Source of the DNA: Vibrio splendidus 12E03
GTDB lineage: Bacteria; Pseudomonadota; Gammaproteobacteria; Enterobacterales; Vibrionaceae
DNA: 64,000 bases
Reading direction: 5' to 3'
Assembly: GCF_000272105.2 (NCBI RefSeq)
Contig: NZ_AJZD02000003.1
Location: forward strand, 1 to 64,000
Below, piece by piece: positions 55,872 to 64,000 of the stretch. The notes beneath the pieces were generated by a model. That model was not told the origin of the DNA. It ran no database searches and worked only from the letters and a program-made list of their open reading frames with translations. A program made the position numbers and the translations under genes. Positions within the stretch are counted from its first letter, which is position 1; each line of letters starts with the position of its first letter.

Positions 55872-57935
55872 ATGGTTAACAAAAATCGATATTGGTTGTT
55901 CCTGTTTGCCTGTTTATTGATTGGTTTAGTTCAGGTAACTACCAAAAGTGGCATAAGCCAATGGAAGCTAGAACAAGCTCAGCGTTACGCAGAACAGCGC
56001 TTCCTTGGATACATTGCCGAAGCAAGACGCACGCTCAAACGTTTTTACTATTTGCCTTATCTCGTGACGAACGATGAAACCAGCGTGCGTTTTATTGATG
56101 GTGACATTCGCCTCCAAAAACACATTAAAAAACAGCTGATTCAGTTAGACAAAGCGGCTAACACCAAAGGATGGTATCTACTCTCTGCAAACGGTGATTT
56201 GCTTGTTTCTAGCGTAGAAAGGAACAAACTCAGTAAAAAAAGCGCCAGCACTATTGTCGCTAAGATCCACCAGCAAGGCGGTGCGATCTCCCTAGTAACC
56301 AAAAATAAAGGCGTCACACCCGATTATTTTATTGCTGCACCCGTTTATCGAGCATCCGATGTGGTAGGCATTGTTGCAGTACAAATTGATTTATCATTAC
56401 TGATCGACCAATGGTTTGCCGATGGTGAAGCCATCTTGTTTCAAAACCCTCGCGATCAGTTTTTTCTATCGAGTGATCACCGATTGAATGCAGATTGGTT
56501 CAATGAAAATTTCACTTCACAACCGCTCGCTACAAAGCGTGAGCTATATGACCAAACCCACATTCGCGTATGGCGACTGAAAGATAAAGATTACCTTATT
56601 CAATCCATAAAGTTAGACGACCTGAATTGGCGCTTAACCTACCTAACGCCGTTAACCAGCCTAAACCAAACCACAAGTTGGATAAGTTGGAGCGTCGCAG
56701 TAGGTTGTCTGTTCATTCTGTTATTGCTGGTTATTCTTTATCAAAGACGTCAGAAAAAGCTCAGCAATTTACGAATACAAAAACTCATCGAAGAGTCGGA
56801 AAAGCGTCTGTCTGGGATGATCAATAAAACGCACGTTGGGCTAGTGCTGATCGACAAACATGGTCATATCCATGATATTAATCTCATGGCCAAGAACTAC
56901 TTCTCACTATCCGATTCAATGATCAGTAACATCAAAGCTTGGCAGTTATTTGAGGCAGGCAATCCAAATTCAACCACCTTGCAATTGCTTCAGAACCTAG
57001 AGCAACACCAAGAACTGGCCGAAATAACCAGCGTCGAAACTATGGCAAGGCGCAGCGATGGTAGCTACTTTCCGGTACTGTTCTCTATAAGCGCCTTTCC
57101 TTGGCATGCGACCACTTATTATCTGTGTACCGTGATCGATATTAGTAAGCGTAAAAAAGCAGAAATTGCAGTGCAAAATGCTAATAAAACGCTTCAACTA
57201 CGTGTAGAAGAGCGAACACAAGACCTGAAAGACGCACAACAAGAACTGGTTGAATCAAGCAAACTTGCCGCACTAGGGCGGATGTCGAGTGCGATCACTC
57301 ATGAACTTAACCAGCCACTGACAGGACTAAAAACTCTGCTTTCAAGTAATCAATTACTGATGGAACGAGGCGAGACCAAGATGTTGAAAGCGAACATGGA
57401 TCTCGTGATGAGTCTTATCGACCGAATGGCAAACATGACCAGCCAATTGAAGTCATTCGCCTTTAAAAGACTTGAAAAACCATACCCAGTGTCACTGACA
57501 GACGCACTGCAAGAAACCCTACGCATTCACCAAGCCGATCTCGAAAACGTCGATATTCGAGTACGAATCGCCTCCAATATTTCTATGGTGATGGGTGAAG
57601 AAGCCAGGCTAAGCCAAGTTCTTGGAAACCTGATTCGAAACGCAATAGACGCCACTCAAAATCAAACACCCGCGACCATTGTTATCAGCGCACATACCGA
57701 TCAACAACGCGTGATCATCAAAGTGCAAGATAATGGCTGTGGCGTATCAGAAGACCAACTCGAAACCATTTTCGAACCCTTCCATACCAACAAAAAGATG
57801 GGCGAAGGTTTGGGTCTCGGCTTGGCCATCACAGCAAACAATGTACGGGATATGCAAGGTACCTTGATAGCCAAGAACAACCCAGATCAAGGTATGACAT
57901 TCACGTTAACGCTACAGAACAGTGATAGTGAGTAA
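55872..57935 (+). CDS. DctB-like sensor histidine kinase
   Basis: A 687-residue kinase. Membrane spans at about 8-25 and 272-293 bracket a large double-Cache periplasmic sensor. A PAS domain follows (about 310-430; GLVLIDKHGHIHDINLMAKN), then a coiled coil, H-box SSAITHELNQPLTGL (His477), and the ATP domain with RNAIDATQ, DNGCGV and GLGLGLAI. DctB has a similar plan but usually no PAS. Only about 208 bp separate it from the divergent activator gene. It may sense the TRAP substrate directly in the periplasm. Confidence 0.9.
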   Translation: MVNKNRYWLFLFACLLIGLVQVTTKSGISQWKLEQAQRYAEQRFLGYIAEARRTLKRFYYLPYLVTNDETSVRFIDGDIRLQKHIKKQLIQLDKAANTKGWYLLSANGDLLVSSVERNKLSKKSASTIVAKIHQQGGAISLVTKNKGVTPDYFIAAPVYRASDVVGIVAVQIDLSLLIDQWFADGEAILFQNPRDQFFLSSDHRLNADWFNENFTSQPLATKRELYDQTHIRVWRLKDKDYLIQSIKLDDLNWRLTYLTPLTSLNQTTSWISWSVAVGCLFILLLLVILYQRRQKKLSNLRIQKLIEESEKRLSGMINKTHVGLVLIDKHGHIHDINLMAKNYFSLSDSMISNIKAWQLFEAGNPNSTTLQLLQNLEQHQELAEITSVETMARRSDGSYFPVLFSISAFPWHATTYYLCTVIDISKRKKAEIAVQNANKTLQLRVEERTQDLKDAQQELVESSKLAALGRMSSAITHELNQPLTGLKTLLSSNQLLMERGETKMLKANMDLVMSLIDRMANMTSQLKSFAFKRLEKPYPVSLTDALQETLRIHQADLENVDIRVRIASNISMVMGEEARLSQVLGNLIRNAIDATQNQTPATIVISAHTDQQRVIIKVQDNGCGVSEDQLETIFEPFHTNKKMGEGLGLGLAITANNVRDMQGTLIAKNNPDQGMTFTLTLQNSDSE

Positions 57936-57986
57936 TCGCTTACGTAAAGTTTAGAAAACACACTCTATTGAGAAGCTAAAACTAAA

Positions 57987-58009
57987 AAACCGCCCATAGA
58001 GGGCGGTTT
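57987..58009. terminator. Bidirectional terminator
   Basis: AAACCGCCC / GGGCGGTTT with a 5-nt loop between convergent kinase and hexosaminidase genes; T-tail on the minus strand (TTTTTTAG). Confidence 0.85.
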
Positions 58010-58055
58010 GGATTCACTTATTGGCGTTTAACTTATCAGCTAATCAGTTAGCGAC

Positions 58056-60506
58056 TTACTCAGCTAGCTGCTTTAACAGTAACTCTGTAGGGCGAACAAT
58101 CGCGACGATCGATTCATCGTAGATCTTCGCCGAATCAGACAGTATCGCTTGATAGGCATTCACGTCGGCTTCTCTTACTTTCTCGCCTGTTTGTGCTTTA
58201 GCAATCAAGGTTAACGCCAAGTCTGCGACTTCCGCCGTTTTCTCTGCAACCACCACGGTATCGACCGAAGATACGTTACCAGCGAAGACAGTCTCTGCGG
58301 CAAGTGCAGCTGATTTTGCTTGCTGATAATGCTCTGTAAGTTGCACAATCGCTTGTTGATTACCCGTCACGACTTCATTGACTAAATCTTGCATCTCATA
58401 CACGGCGTAGCTTTCTACTGGCAGCGCATCAACGAAGCGATTTAGACGCTCGTATTGGCTGTATAAAGTGCCCTTAGGTTCAGTAGAATTCCACTTCTCC
58501 CAGTTGCGCGCATAGTACTGTGCTGGTTCTGTGTATTTCGCAAGCACGCGCAGGTCGTGAATACCCTGCCCTTTGGCAATACGTTTTAACAGCATGTCAG
58601 CGTCCGCATGATGACGAAGTCCAACCGACACTTCAGACCATGTATCCATCGCCTTCATACGCTTGTACATGCTGCGTTCGTCCGTCAATTCCGCATCAGA
58701 CCAGAAACGTTCTGCAATTGCATAGCTGCGTGGCCATAGGTAGTTTTCAACGGTGTGGCTGTCTTTGTTTTCTAACCACATGGTGATCTCGCCGCCTAGG
58801 ATTAACTCTTTTTCTTTCTCTGTTAATTCTGCAGGGTAACCACCATTTGGTTCAGGAATCACGCTGCCGTCAACATCACTGCTTGCAATCACTTCACCTG
58901 TGGTTGGCCAGCGCACATTACCGACCAGTTGGTAACTACCTTCAGCAAAACCCTTTGGATTCAGGTTTAGGTTAAATTCGGTGTACGACATGAAGTTATC
59001 GAAGTGGCCAACAAAGGTTTTACCCGGCACATAATCAAGGATGTAAATCTCTTCACGAGACTTGCCGTTGTAATCACTGAACGCACGGAAAGTACCGTCT
59101 TTCGCTTCAATGATAGTCAGTGTTCCCTTACGTGGGCTGCCTTTAGAACGAGGCTTTTGCCATTGGTAAGTCACGAACTTCTCACCACTGTGCAGTTTAT
59201 CGTCAACCGTGATGCCAGTTGGCATTGGGTCATTACGATAGTGGTAACTGGTAGGCTGAGGTTGGTCTAAGTAGTAACCCGTAGAAAGAATCCCTGGGTA
59301 GCCTTCCTTTGCCGCACGACCGATGCTGTCGTGCCCTTGCCAGCTTTGAATCACGATAGAAGTGGGCAGATCTTTGTGCCAAATCTCATCCCACCCCGTC
59401 ATCTTCTTGCCGCGCTCTTCGAGCATCTTCTCAACTTTTACGTTGAGGTAAGACTGCAAGCCGCGCTCGCCATCGATATTGTTTTCTTCAATGAACTCTT
59501 GGTGCTTTTCGCTGTTTTTCCACTGCGCGTAGTTCGGCTCGTCGCCACCAATGTGGAAGTACTCATCTGGGAATAGTTCTGTCACTTCATCAAATACGTC
59601 ACCCAGCATTTCATAGAGCTCAGGGTTCAGTGGATCCATCAGTGGTTCAAACACGCCCCAGCCACGCTCTTGTTCGTAACTTTGACCTTCACCACCCGAC
59701 ATCAAGCGTGGGTAAGCGTGCGCCACTGCAGAAGAGTGACCCGGCAGAGAAACTTCAGGAATCACGCGAATACCAAGGTTACGTGCATACTCAACTAGGT
59801 AACGAACTTGGTCTTTGGTGTAGTAATTACCATCAGCGGTTTCAGACCACAGACGCGGCCAAGATTCCGTTTGAATACGGATGCCTTGGTCGTCCCAGAA
59901 GTGCCAATGGAACACGTTCATTTTGGCAGAAGCCATCGCATCTAATTGACGAATCAGCACATCAAATTCAATGAAGTGACGCGAGGTATCATAAGAGACT
60001 CCACGCCAACGAAAGCGGGGCTCATCAACAATGGTTACGGCAGGAATATGGTAGCCAGTCGCTGTCGTTTCAACGAGCTGTAAAAGGGTTTCGATGCCGT
60101 GGATAGCGCCATATGGGCTTGGTGCGCTCAGCGTGATTTGCTCACCCTGAGTGGTAATCTTGTAGGACTCTACAGAGTCGATGTTCTGTACTTCAGACTT
60201 TGGTGCCGAGTCGATATCAATGATCAGGTTCGCTTCGTCTGCGCTATCAACCTGCCAGTTTAAAATCGGCACACCCGTTTGGCGCTCTAGGCGATCGATA
60301 AAGCGTTTTGCGGTGTACTCAACGCGATCAGAGTTAAAGCCTTTGATGTAAACCTTGAAGTTACCGTCTACCTTAACTTGCCCAGCTTGCAGCTCGACTG
60401 TCTGTGGGTACGGCATTAAATTTAGATCGGTATTCGGAGCCATTGCTAACGCCATTGGGGACACTACTGAACCTGAAATCAATAGAAACAATATAGTTTT
60501 TTTCAT
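58056..60506 (-). CDS. Secreted beta-N-acetylhexosaminidase, GH20
   Basis: An 816-residue exported hexosaminidase (signal MKKTILFLLISGSVVSPMAL). An N-terminal GH20b-like domain (to about 160) precedes the GH20 barrel; catalytic Asp322-Glu323 lie in YFHIGGDEPNY, with FHWHFWDDQGIRIQTESWP upstream. A module of about 100 residues (near 460-555) interrupts the usual layout before the barrel's end (EITMWLENKDSH). It probably removes terminal GlcNAc or GalNAc from chitin fragments or glycoconjugates by substrate-assisted catalysis. AGGAAAAC precedes the start. Confidence 0.93.
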   Translation of the reverse strand: MKKTILFLLISGSVVSPMALAMAPNTDLNLMPYPQTVELQAGQVKVDGNFKVYIKGFNSDRVEYTAKRFIDRLERQTGVPILNWQVDSADEANLIIDIDSAPKSEVQNIDSVESYKITTQGEQITLSAPSPYGAIHGIETLLQLVETTATGYHIPAVTIVDEPRFRWRGVSYDTSRHFIEFDVLIRQLDAMASAKMNVFHWHFWDDQGIRIQTESWPRLWSETADGNYYTKDQVRYLVEYARNLGIRVIPEVSLPGHSSAVAHAYPRLMSGGEGQSYEQERGWGVFEPLMDPLNPELYEMLGDVFDEVTELFPDEYFHIGGDEPNYAQWKNSEKHQEFIEENNIDGERGLQSYLNVKVEKMLEERGKKMTGWDEIWHKDLPTSIVIQSWQGHDSIGRAAKEGYPGILSTGYYLDQPQPTSYHYRNDPMPTGITVDDKLHSGEKFVTYQWQKPRSKGSPRKGTLTIIEAKDGTFRAFSDYNGKSREEIYILDYVPGKTFVGHFDNFMSYTEFNLNLNPKGFAEGSYQLVGNVRWPTTGEVIASSDVDGSVIPEPNGGYPAELTEKEKELILGGEITMWLENKDSHTVENYLWPRSYAIAERFWSDAELTDERSMYKRMKAMDTWSEVSVGLRHHADADMLLKRIAKGQGIHDLRVLAKYTEPAQYYARNWEKWNSTEPKGTLYSQYERLNRFVDALPVESYAVYEMQDLVNEVVTGNQQAIVQLTEHYQQAKSAALAAETVFAGNVSSVDTVVVAEKTAEVADLALTLIAKAQTGEKVREADVNAYQAILSDSAKIYDESIVAIVRPTELLLKQLAE

Positions 60507-60646
60507 TATTAGTTTTCCTATATAACGGGGGTTCTGTTTTGTTTATCGGAGGCAATTCACAAAACAGAACCTTCAGCCACTGCTGTTGTTTATCGAGAGC
60601 TCAAAGCCTATCGCCTGTTAAAACGAATGAGCTCACAAACTTATGA

Positions 60647-61276
60647 CTAGCTAACCAATTCAACGGCTTCACGAACCAACACCGCGATCTCATCCCACTG
60701 TTCGTTCTCGATCATCTTTGGAGACACCATCCAAGTACCACCACAGCAGACCACACGATCAACCGCTAGGTAATCATTGACGTTGTGTTTGCCGATACCG
60801 CCCGTTGGCATTAGCGACACATCAACGTAAGGCGCTAGCAAAGATTTCACCATATTGATCCCACCAGACGCTTCTGCAGGGAAGAACTTCAAGAAGTTAA
60901 GACCTAGCTCCAACGCTTGCTCTACTTGGCTTGGGTTGTTTACGCCAGGAACGATTGGCATACCGATCTCTTGGCAACGCTTAACCGTGTTTGGGTTCAG
61001 GCCAGGTGCAACGATAAACTCACTGCCCGCTTCTTTTGCAAGGTCGATCTGCTCTGGTGTCAGTACTGTACCTGCACCGATACACATCTCTGGGTAAGCA
61101 TCACGCATCGCACGAATCGAATCTGCTGCCGCTTCGGTACGGAACGTCACTTCTGCTACTGGCAGGCCGTTTTCGACTAATACTTTTGCTAGTGGAATCG
61201 CATGTTCCACCTTGTTGATTTGAATAACAGGAATGACTTTGAATTGCTTAAGTGTGTTGATCATTTCTTGAGACAT
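60647..61276 (-). CDS. eda: KDPG/KHG aldolase (copy 2)
   Basis: A 209-residue class I aldolase, collinear with the copy at 4149-4778. Catalytic Glu in AEVTFR, GAGTVL and the Schiff-base Lys in LKFFPAEASGG are present. It is 20 nt after kdgK. The 140-bp gap to the hexosaminidase gene has a GAGCTCA / TGAGCTC inverted repeat (60598-60634) of uncertain role. Confidence 0.95.
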   Translation of the reverse strand: MSQEMINTLKQFKVIPVIQINKVEHAIPLAKVLVENGLPVAEVTFRTEAAADSIRAMRDAYPEMCIGAGTVLTPEQIDLAKEAGSEFIVAPGLNPNTVKRCQEIGMPIVPGVNNPSQVEQALELGLNFLKFFPAEASGGINMVKSLLAPYVDVSLMPTGGIGKHNVNDYLAVDRVVCCGGTWMVSPKMIENEQWDEIAVLVREAVELVS

Positions 61277-61296
61277 AATAAATTCGCTTTATTTTT

Positions 61297-62244
61297 CTAT
61301 TTTTTAATTAAGTGATTCATAGCGCTTACCGGGATGATCGCGCCTGAGTATTGAATAACGGTAGAAGCCAGTTGGTGGCCGAGTTCAGCTGCATCGGTAG
61401 TGCTCTCACCTGTAAGGCGCGCAGCCAAATAGCCGGCAGCGAAGGAGTCACCCGCTGCGCAGGTGTCGACCACGTTAGAAACACGAGTCGCTGATACATA
61501 GCTCTCAACAACATCGCCCTGTTCAACTTGAACAATCTTGCATGGCTCACAGCCACGTTTGATGACGATCTCTTGGCAGCCTAAGCGAAGGCAGCGTTGT
61601 TGAACGCTCTCGCCATTGCCCCAAACCAGCAGGTCGTCGTCTTCGGTAATCAGTGCGATGTCTACCAATGGCAGTAACTTGGCGTACCAGTACTGAGCTT
61701 GCTCGGTGCTCCAAAGCTGCGGGCGATAGTTGTTATCAAAAATCAGCTTGCCGCCTTGATTTGAGAACACGCTAATGGCTTTGAATAAGCGCTCACGAGA
61801 GGCGTCATCTAAAATCGCGATACTGATACCGCTGATGTAAACCGCATCGACTTGTTTCTCTGTCAGGGCGATTTCAAGCTTATTCAGGTCGTCAGCTTGA
61901 AAGTAAGATTTGACTGCCGCGTCGTTGCGCCAGTAGTGAAAGTGTCGCTCGCCTGTATCGTCGGTTTCGACCATGTAAAGACCAGGGAGCTTATTCGCAA
62001 TGCGCTCTACGAAATTGGTTTGAATACCTTCTAACTGCCAGCTATCAATCATATTTTGAGACAGTTCATCGCCACCAAGGCCTGTCGCGTAATGCACAGA
62101 CAGATTTTGATGTTGAGTTAAACGAGAAAGGTAAAGTGCGGTATTAAGTGTGTCACCGCCAAACTTTTTGGTTAATGGAGAGCCGCTGATTTCGACCATG
62201 CATTCGCCAAAGAAAGCAATATTGAAATGAGAAGATGCAGGCAT
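61297..62244 (-). CDS. kdgK: 2-keto-3-deoxygluconate kinase (copy 2)
   Basis: A 315-residue PfkB-family kinase with GECMVEI and GGDTLNTA at the N-terminus and the catalytic CAAGDSFAAGYLA near residue 265. Same reaction as the copy at 3165. Its gene follows an SSS-family symporter gene but a terminator hairpin lies between them. In alginate-using Splendidus-clade strains kdgK-eda is linked to symporters and alginate lyases; no lyase is within this window. Confidence 0.92.
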   Translation of the reverse strand: MPASSHFNIAFFGECMVEISGSPLTKKFGGDTLNTALYLSRLTQHQNLSVHYATGLGGDELSQNMIDSWQLEGIQTNFVERIANKLPGLYMVETDDTGERHFHYWRNDAAVKSYFQADDLNKLEIALTEKQVDAVYISGISIAILDDASRERLFKAISVFSNQGGKLIFDNNYRPQLWSTEQAQYWYAKLLPLVDIALITEDDDLLVWGNGESVQQRCLRLGCQEIVIKRGCEPCKIVQVEQGDVVESYVSATRVSNVVDTCAAGDSFAAGYLAARLTGESTTDAAELGHQLASTVIQYSGAIIPVSAMNHLIKK

Positions 62245-62274
62245 AGCCGATCCTAAAATAGAGAGATATATGGG

Positions 62275-62302
62275 GAAAAGGCCCTGCCACTAAGCAGGGC
62301 CT
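62275..62302 (-). terminator. Intercistronic terminator/attenuator between symporter and kdgK
   Basis: AGGCCCTGC / GCAGGGCCT with a 6-nt loop; on the minus strand the stem is followed by TTTTCCCC. It parallels 3087-3124 in position. Confidence 0.82.
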
Positions 62303-62332
62303 GAATTAAGCAAACCAGTTGTGAGACTAGGT

Positions 62333-63847
62333 TTAGCTTGTTTGATTTGCAGGACGTTGAGGTGCCGCTTCTTCTTCAAGTACGCCAGTCTCAGACATTT
62401 CCATTTCCATCAGAGCACGCTCGTCATCAAGAATCGCTTTTGCCATTTCAGGTGTTACTTGGTTAGCCGGAGTCACTAGGCTCACAACCACACCTGCCGT
62501 TAGCGCAAACAGACATGATGGAATAACTGGGTTGCCCCAGAAGGCTGTGTAGTCAGCGTTTAGCATTACTACGAATGAAGCTACAGAAGCACCCGCTAGC
62601 GTTGCAAGCGCACCTTGCCAGTTGTAGCGTTTCCAGAATTTACCCAACATACCGCACACAAACATGCCCGACATAACCGTTGAAATCATCTTCGTGATGT
62701 AGCCAATGATGTCGTTTGACGTCAGTGCGAACAGTAGTGCGAAGCCAATCACCACAACCAAAGCTAGACGAGAGTAGTTCAACATTGATTCTTTGTTTGG
62801 TACGCGGCCTGTGAACATCACGTACACATCACGCAGTAGGATAGATACACCGGCAATCGCATCTGAGCTTGCGCTCGACATAGTTGCAGATAGACCAGCG
62901 ATAAGAACAATCATGCCTACGCCAACTGGAAGAACCGTTGCAGCTACGTATGGGAACGAGTAGTTCGGGTTAGCCAATGATGGGTCGATTGCGTGCGCAG
63001 CCATACCAATGATTGCTGGAATAATTGAGAAGAAAAGGTACAACACACCAGAAGCGACGAATGAGCGACGGATAGTTGAAACATCTTTACCAGAGTAGAT
63101 ACGCTGACGGAATGAAGGTGTTGCCAGTACGCCCACACCGATAACCACAGCCAGAGAAACAGCAGGCAGAATGCCCAGTTTATCGATTGCTAAAAAGCTT
63201 GTAGCAGCAGGGTCCATCGCAGCGTAAAGGTTGTCCATGCCACCGATGTGATCGACAGACATTACCGCCATTAGAATGAAGCCAGCAAAAAGGATGATTG
63301 CTTGAATCGTATCAGTCCATACAACCGCTGTGTAACCACCGATAACCACGTAGATAGTGAATGCTGCAGCAATAATGATTTTCGCAAGGTTAAGGTCGAT
63401 GTCTGCAATCCACGCTAGGTACATGCCGCCACCTAGAATGTGCGCACCTAACCAACCGATTGACGCGATAAAGATAAGTAGGCCAACCACGTTTTTTACG
63501 ATTCGGTTAGCGCCAACATAGTAAGCCAGCTCTTCACTCATGGTCATGAAGTTCAGTTTACGAACCGGAGCAAACCAAAGTGCAAGCAATAGGATGCCTA
63601 CAGCACCGCCAATTCCGTACAGAGCACCCGCCCAGCCATTTGCGTAGCCAAAGCCAACCGCGCCCATACTTGAACCCGTGCCGACCATAGTCGCAACTGT
63701 TGTACCAAGTACTAAGAATAATGGCAGGCCACGGCCGCCTAATAAGAAATCTTCGCCAGATTTTTGATTACGCGAGACAAACCAGCCTAACCAAATTAAA
63801 AAACATACGTACACGCCGAAGCCTGTAAGAAAAAGTGTGCTGTTCAT
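62333..63847 (-). CDS. Sodium:solute symporter (SSS family)
   Basis: A 504-residue permease with about thirteen membrane segments. The first helices (GFGVYVCFLIWLGWFVSRNQ) and the Na+-site motif ATMSSASSDAIAGVSIL near 310 are typical of SSS proteins. The acidic C-terminal tail ends in QRPANQTS. It probably imports an acidic sugar or uronate-derived monosaccharide, judged only from kdgK-eda following. It may be the first gene of the set. Confidence 0.88.
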   Translation of the reverse strand: MNSTLFLTGFGVYVCFLIWLGWFVSRNQKSGEDFLLGGRGLPLFLVLGTTVATMVGTGSSMGAVGFGYANGWAGALYGIGGAVGILLLALWFAPVRKLNFMTMSEELAYYVGANRIVKNVVGLLIFIASIGWLGAHILGGGMYLAWIADIDLNLAKIIIAAAFTIYVVIGGYTAVVWTDTIQAIILFAGFILMAVMSVDHIGGMDNLYAAMDPAATSFLAIDKLGILPAVSLAVVIGVGVLATPSFRQRIYSGKDVSTIRRSFVASGVLYLFFSIIPAIIGMAAHAIDPSLANPNYSFPYVAATVLPVGVGMIVLIAGLSATMSSASSDAIAGVSILLRDVYVMFTGRVPNKESMLNYSRLALVVVIGFALLFALTSNDIIGYITKMISTVMSGMFVCGMLGKFWKRYNWQGALATLAGASVASFVVMLNADYTAFWGNPVIPSCLFALTAGVVVSLVTPANQVTPEMAKAILDDERALMEMEMSETGVLEEEAAPQRPANQTS

Positions 63848-64000
63848 TTGACACCTCTCAGTGAAATATTGAGTTCATTCTTGAACTTTATTTATGATTC
63901 ATTCATTTTTATATTTCATATAATTACTTTATTGATTTTATCTATTTTAATTAAAGTAATTTTTATAAATGTAGGGTGAGAGTATTAAAGGATAATAACA
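63848..64000. other. Upstream region of the symporter gene, cut by the window edge
   Basis: An AT-rich region holding the symporter leader; GAGAGGTG lies about 5 nt before the ATG as Shine-Dalgarno. No operator or gene can be recognised. Confidence 0.5.

Overview
The window looks like chromosomal DNA from a marine Vibrio of the Splendidus clade. I infer this from four things: a chromosomal QnrS-like pentapeptide protein, a complete ectABC-ask ectoine operon, a betIBA-proXWV operon, and a vibriolysin-type M4 protease, all in AT-leaning DNA with Vibrio-like gene families. I saw no rRNA, tRNA, CRISPR array, complete insertion sequence or phage. The species call is recognition from memory, not a database search. 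Gene ends include stop codons, and several starts were moved inward to the ATG that has a Shine-Dalgarno sequence.

Layout. 0.1-4.8 kb: a ManD/RspA-type acid-sugar dehydratase, divergent from a PTS EIIBC, KDG kinase and KDPG aldolase. 4.9-11.4 kb: a melibiose locus (melR, melA, melB) followed by a secreted glycoside hydrolase gene broken by one nonsense codon. 11.4-16.7 kb: the ectoine operon, bracketed by two copies of a small gene (one frameshifted) and by gene relics. 17-22.7 kb: a cmtBA/yggPDC-like PTS operon that carries a PHP phosphohydrolase gene. 23.3-24.8 kb: a qnrS-like gene and a NemR-like TetR regulator. 24.9-32 kb: a Ser-type sulfatase with its radical-SAM maturase, then an alcohol dehydrogenase, an aldehyde dehydrogenase and a small membrane protein whose promoters carry operators resembling the one beside the NemR-like gene. 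32.3-40.3 kb: a CosR-like MarR regulator and the choline-to-betaine operon. 40.7-49.2 kb: lipoproteins, a two-component system and two secreted peptidases. 49.4-57.9 kb: L-2-hydroxyglutarate oxidase, a TAXI-type TRAP transporter and a divergent DctB/DctD-like pair, with a sigma-54 promoter and three matching 18-bp dyads. 58-63.8 kb: a GH20 hexosaminidase and a second kdgK-eda pair behind an SSS-family symporter.

How the genes work together. Two sets make or import compatible solutes (ectoine; choline/glycine betaine), and the MarR protein between them may control both. Two sets end in kdgK-eda and feed acidic sugars into the Entner-Doudoroff lower pathway; in both, a terminator-like hairpin lies between the transporter gene and kdgK. 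The most distinctive regulatory unit is the 49-58 kb cluster. There a two-component enhancer-binding pair, a sigma-54 promoter and three dyads appear to drive uptake of a C5 dicarboxylate and its oxidation by LhgO.
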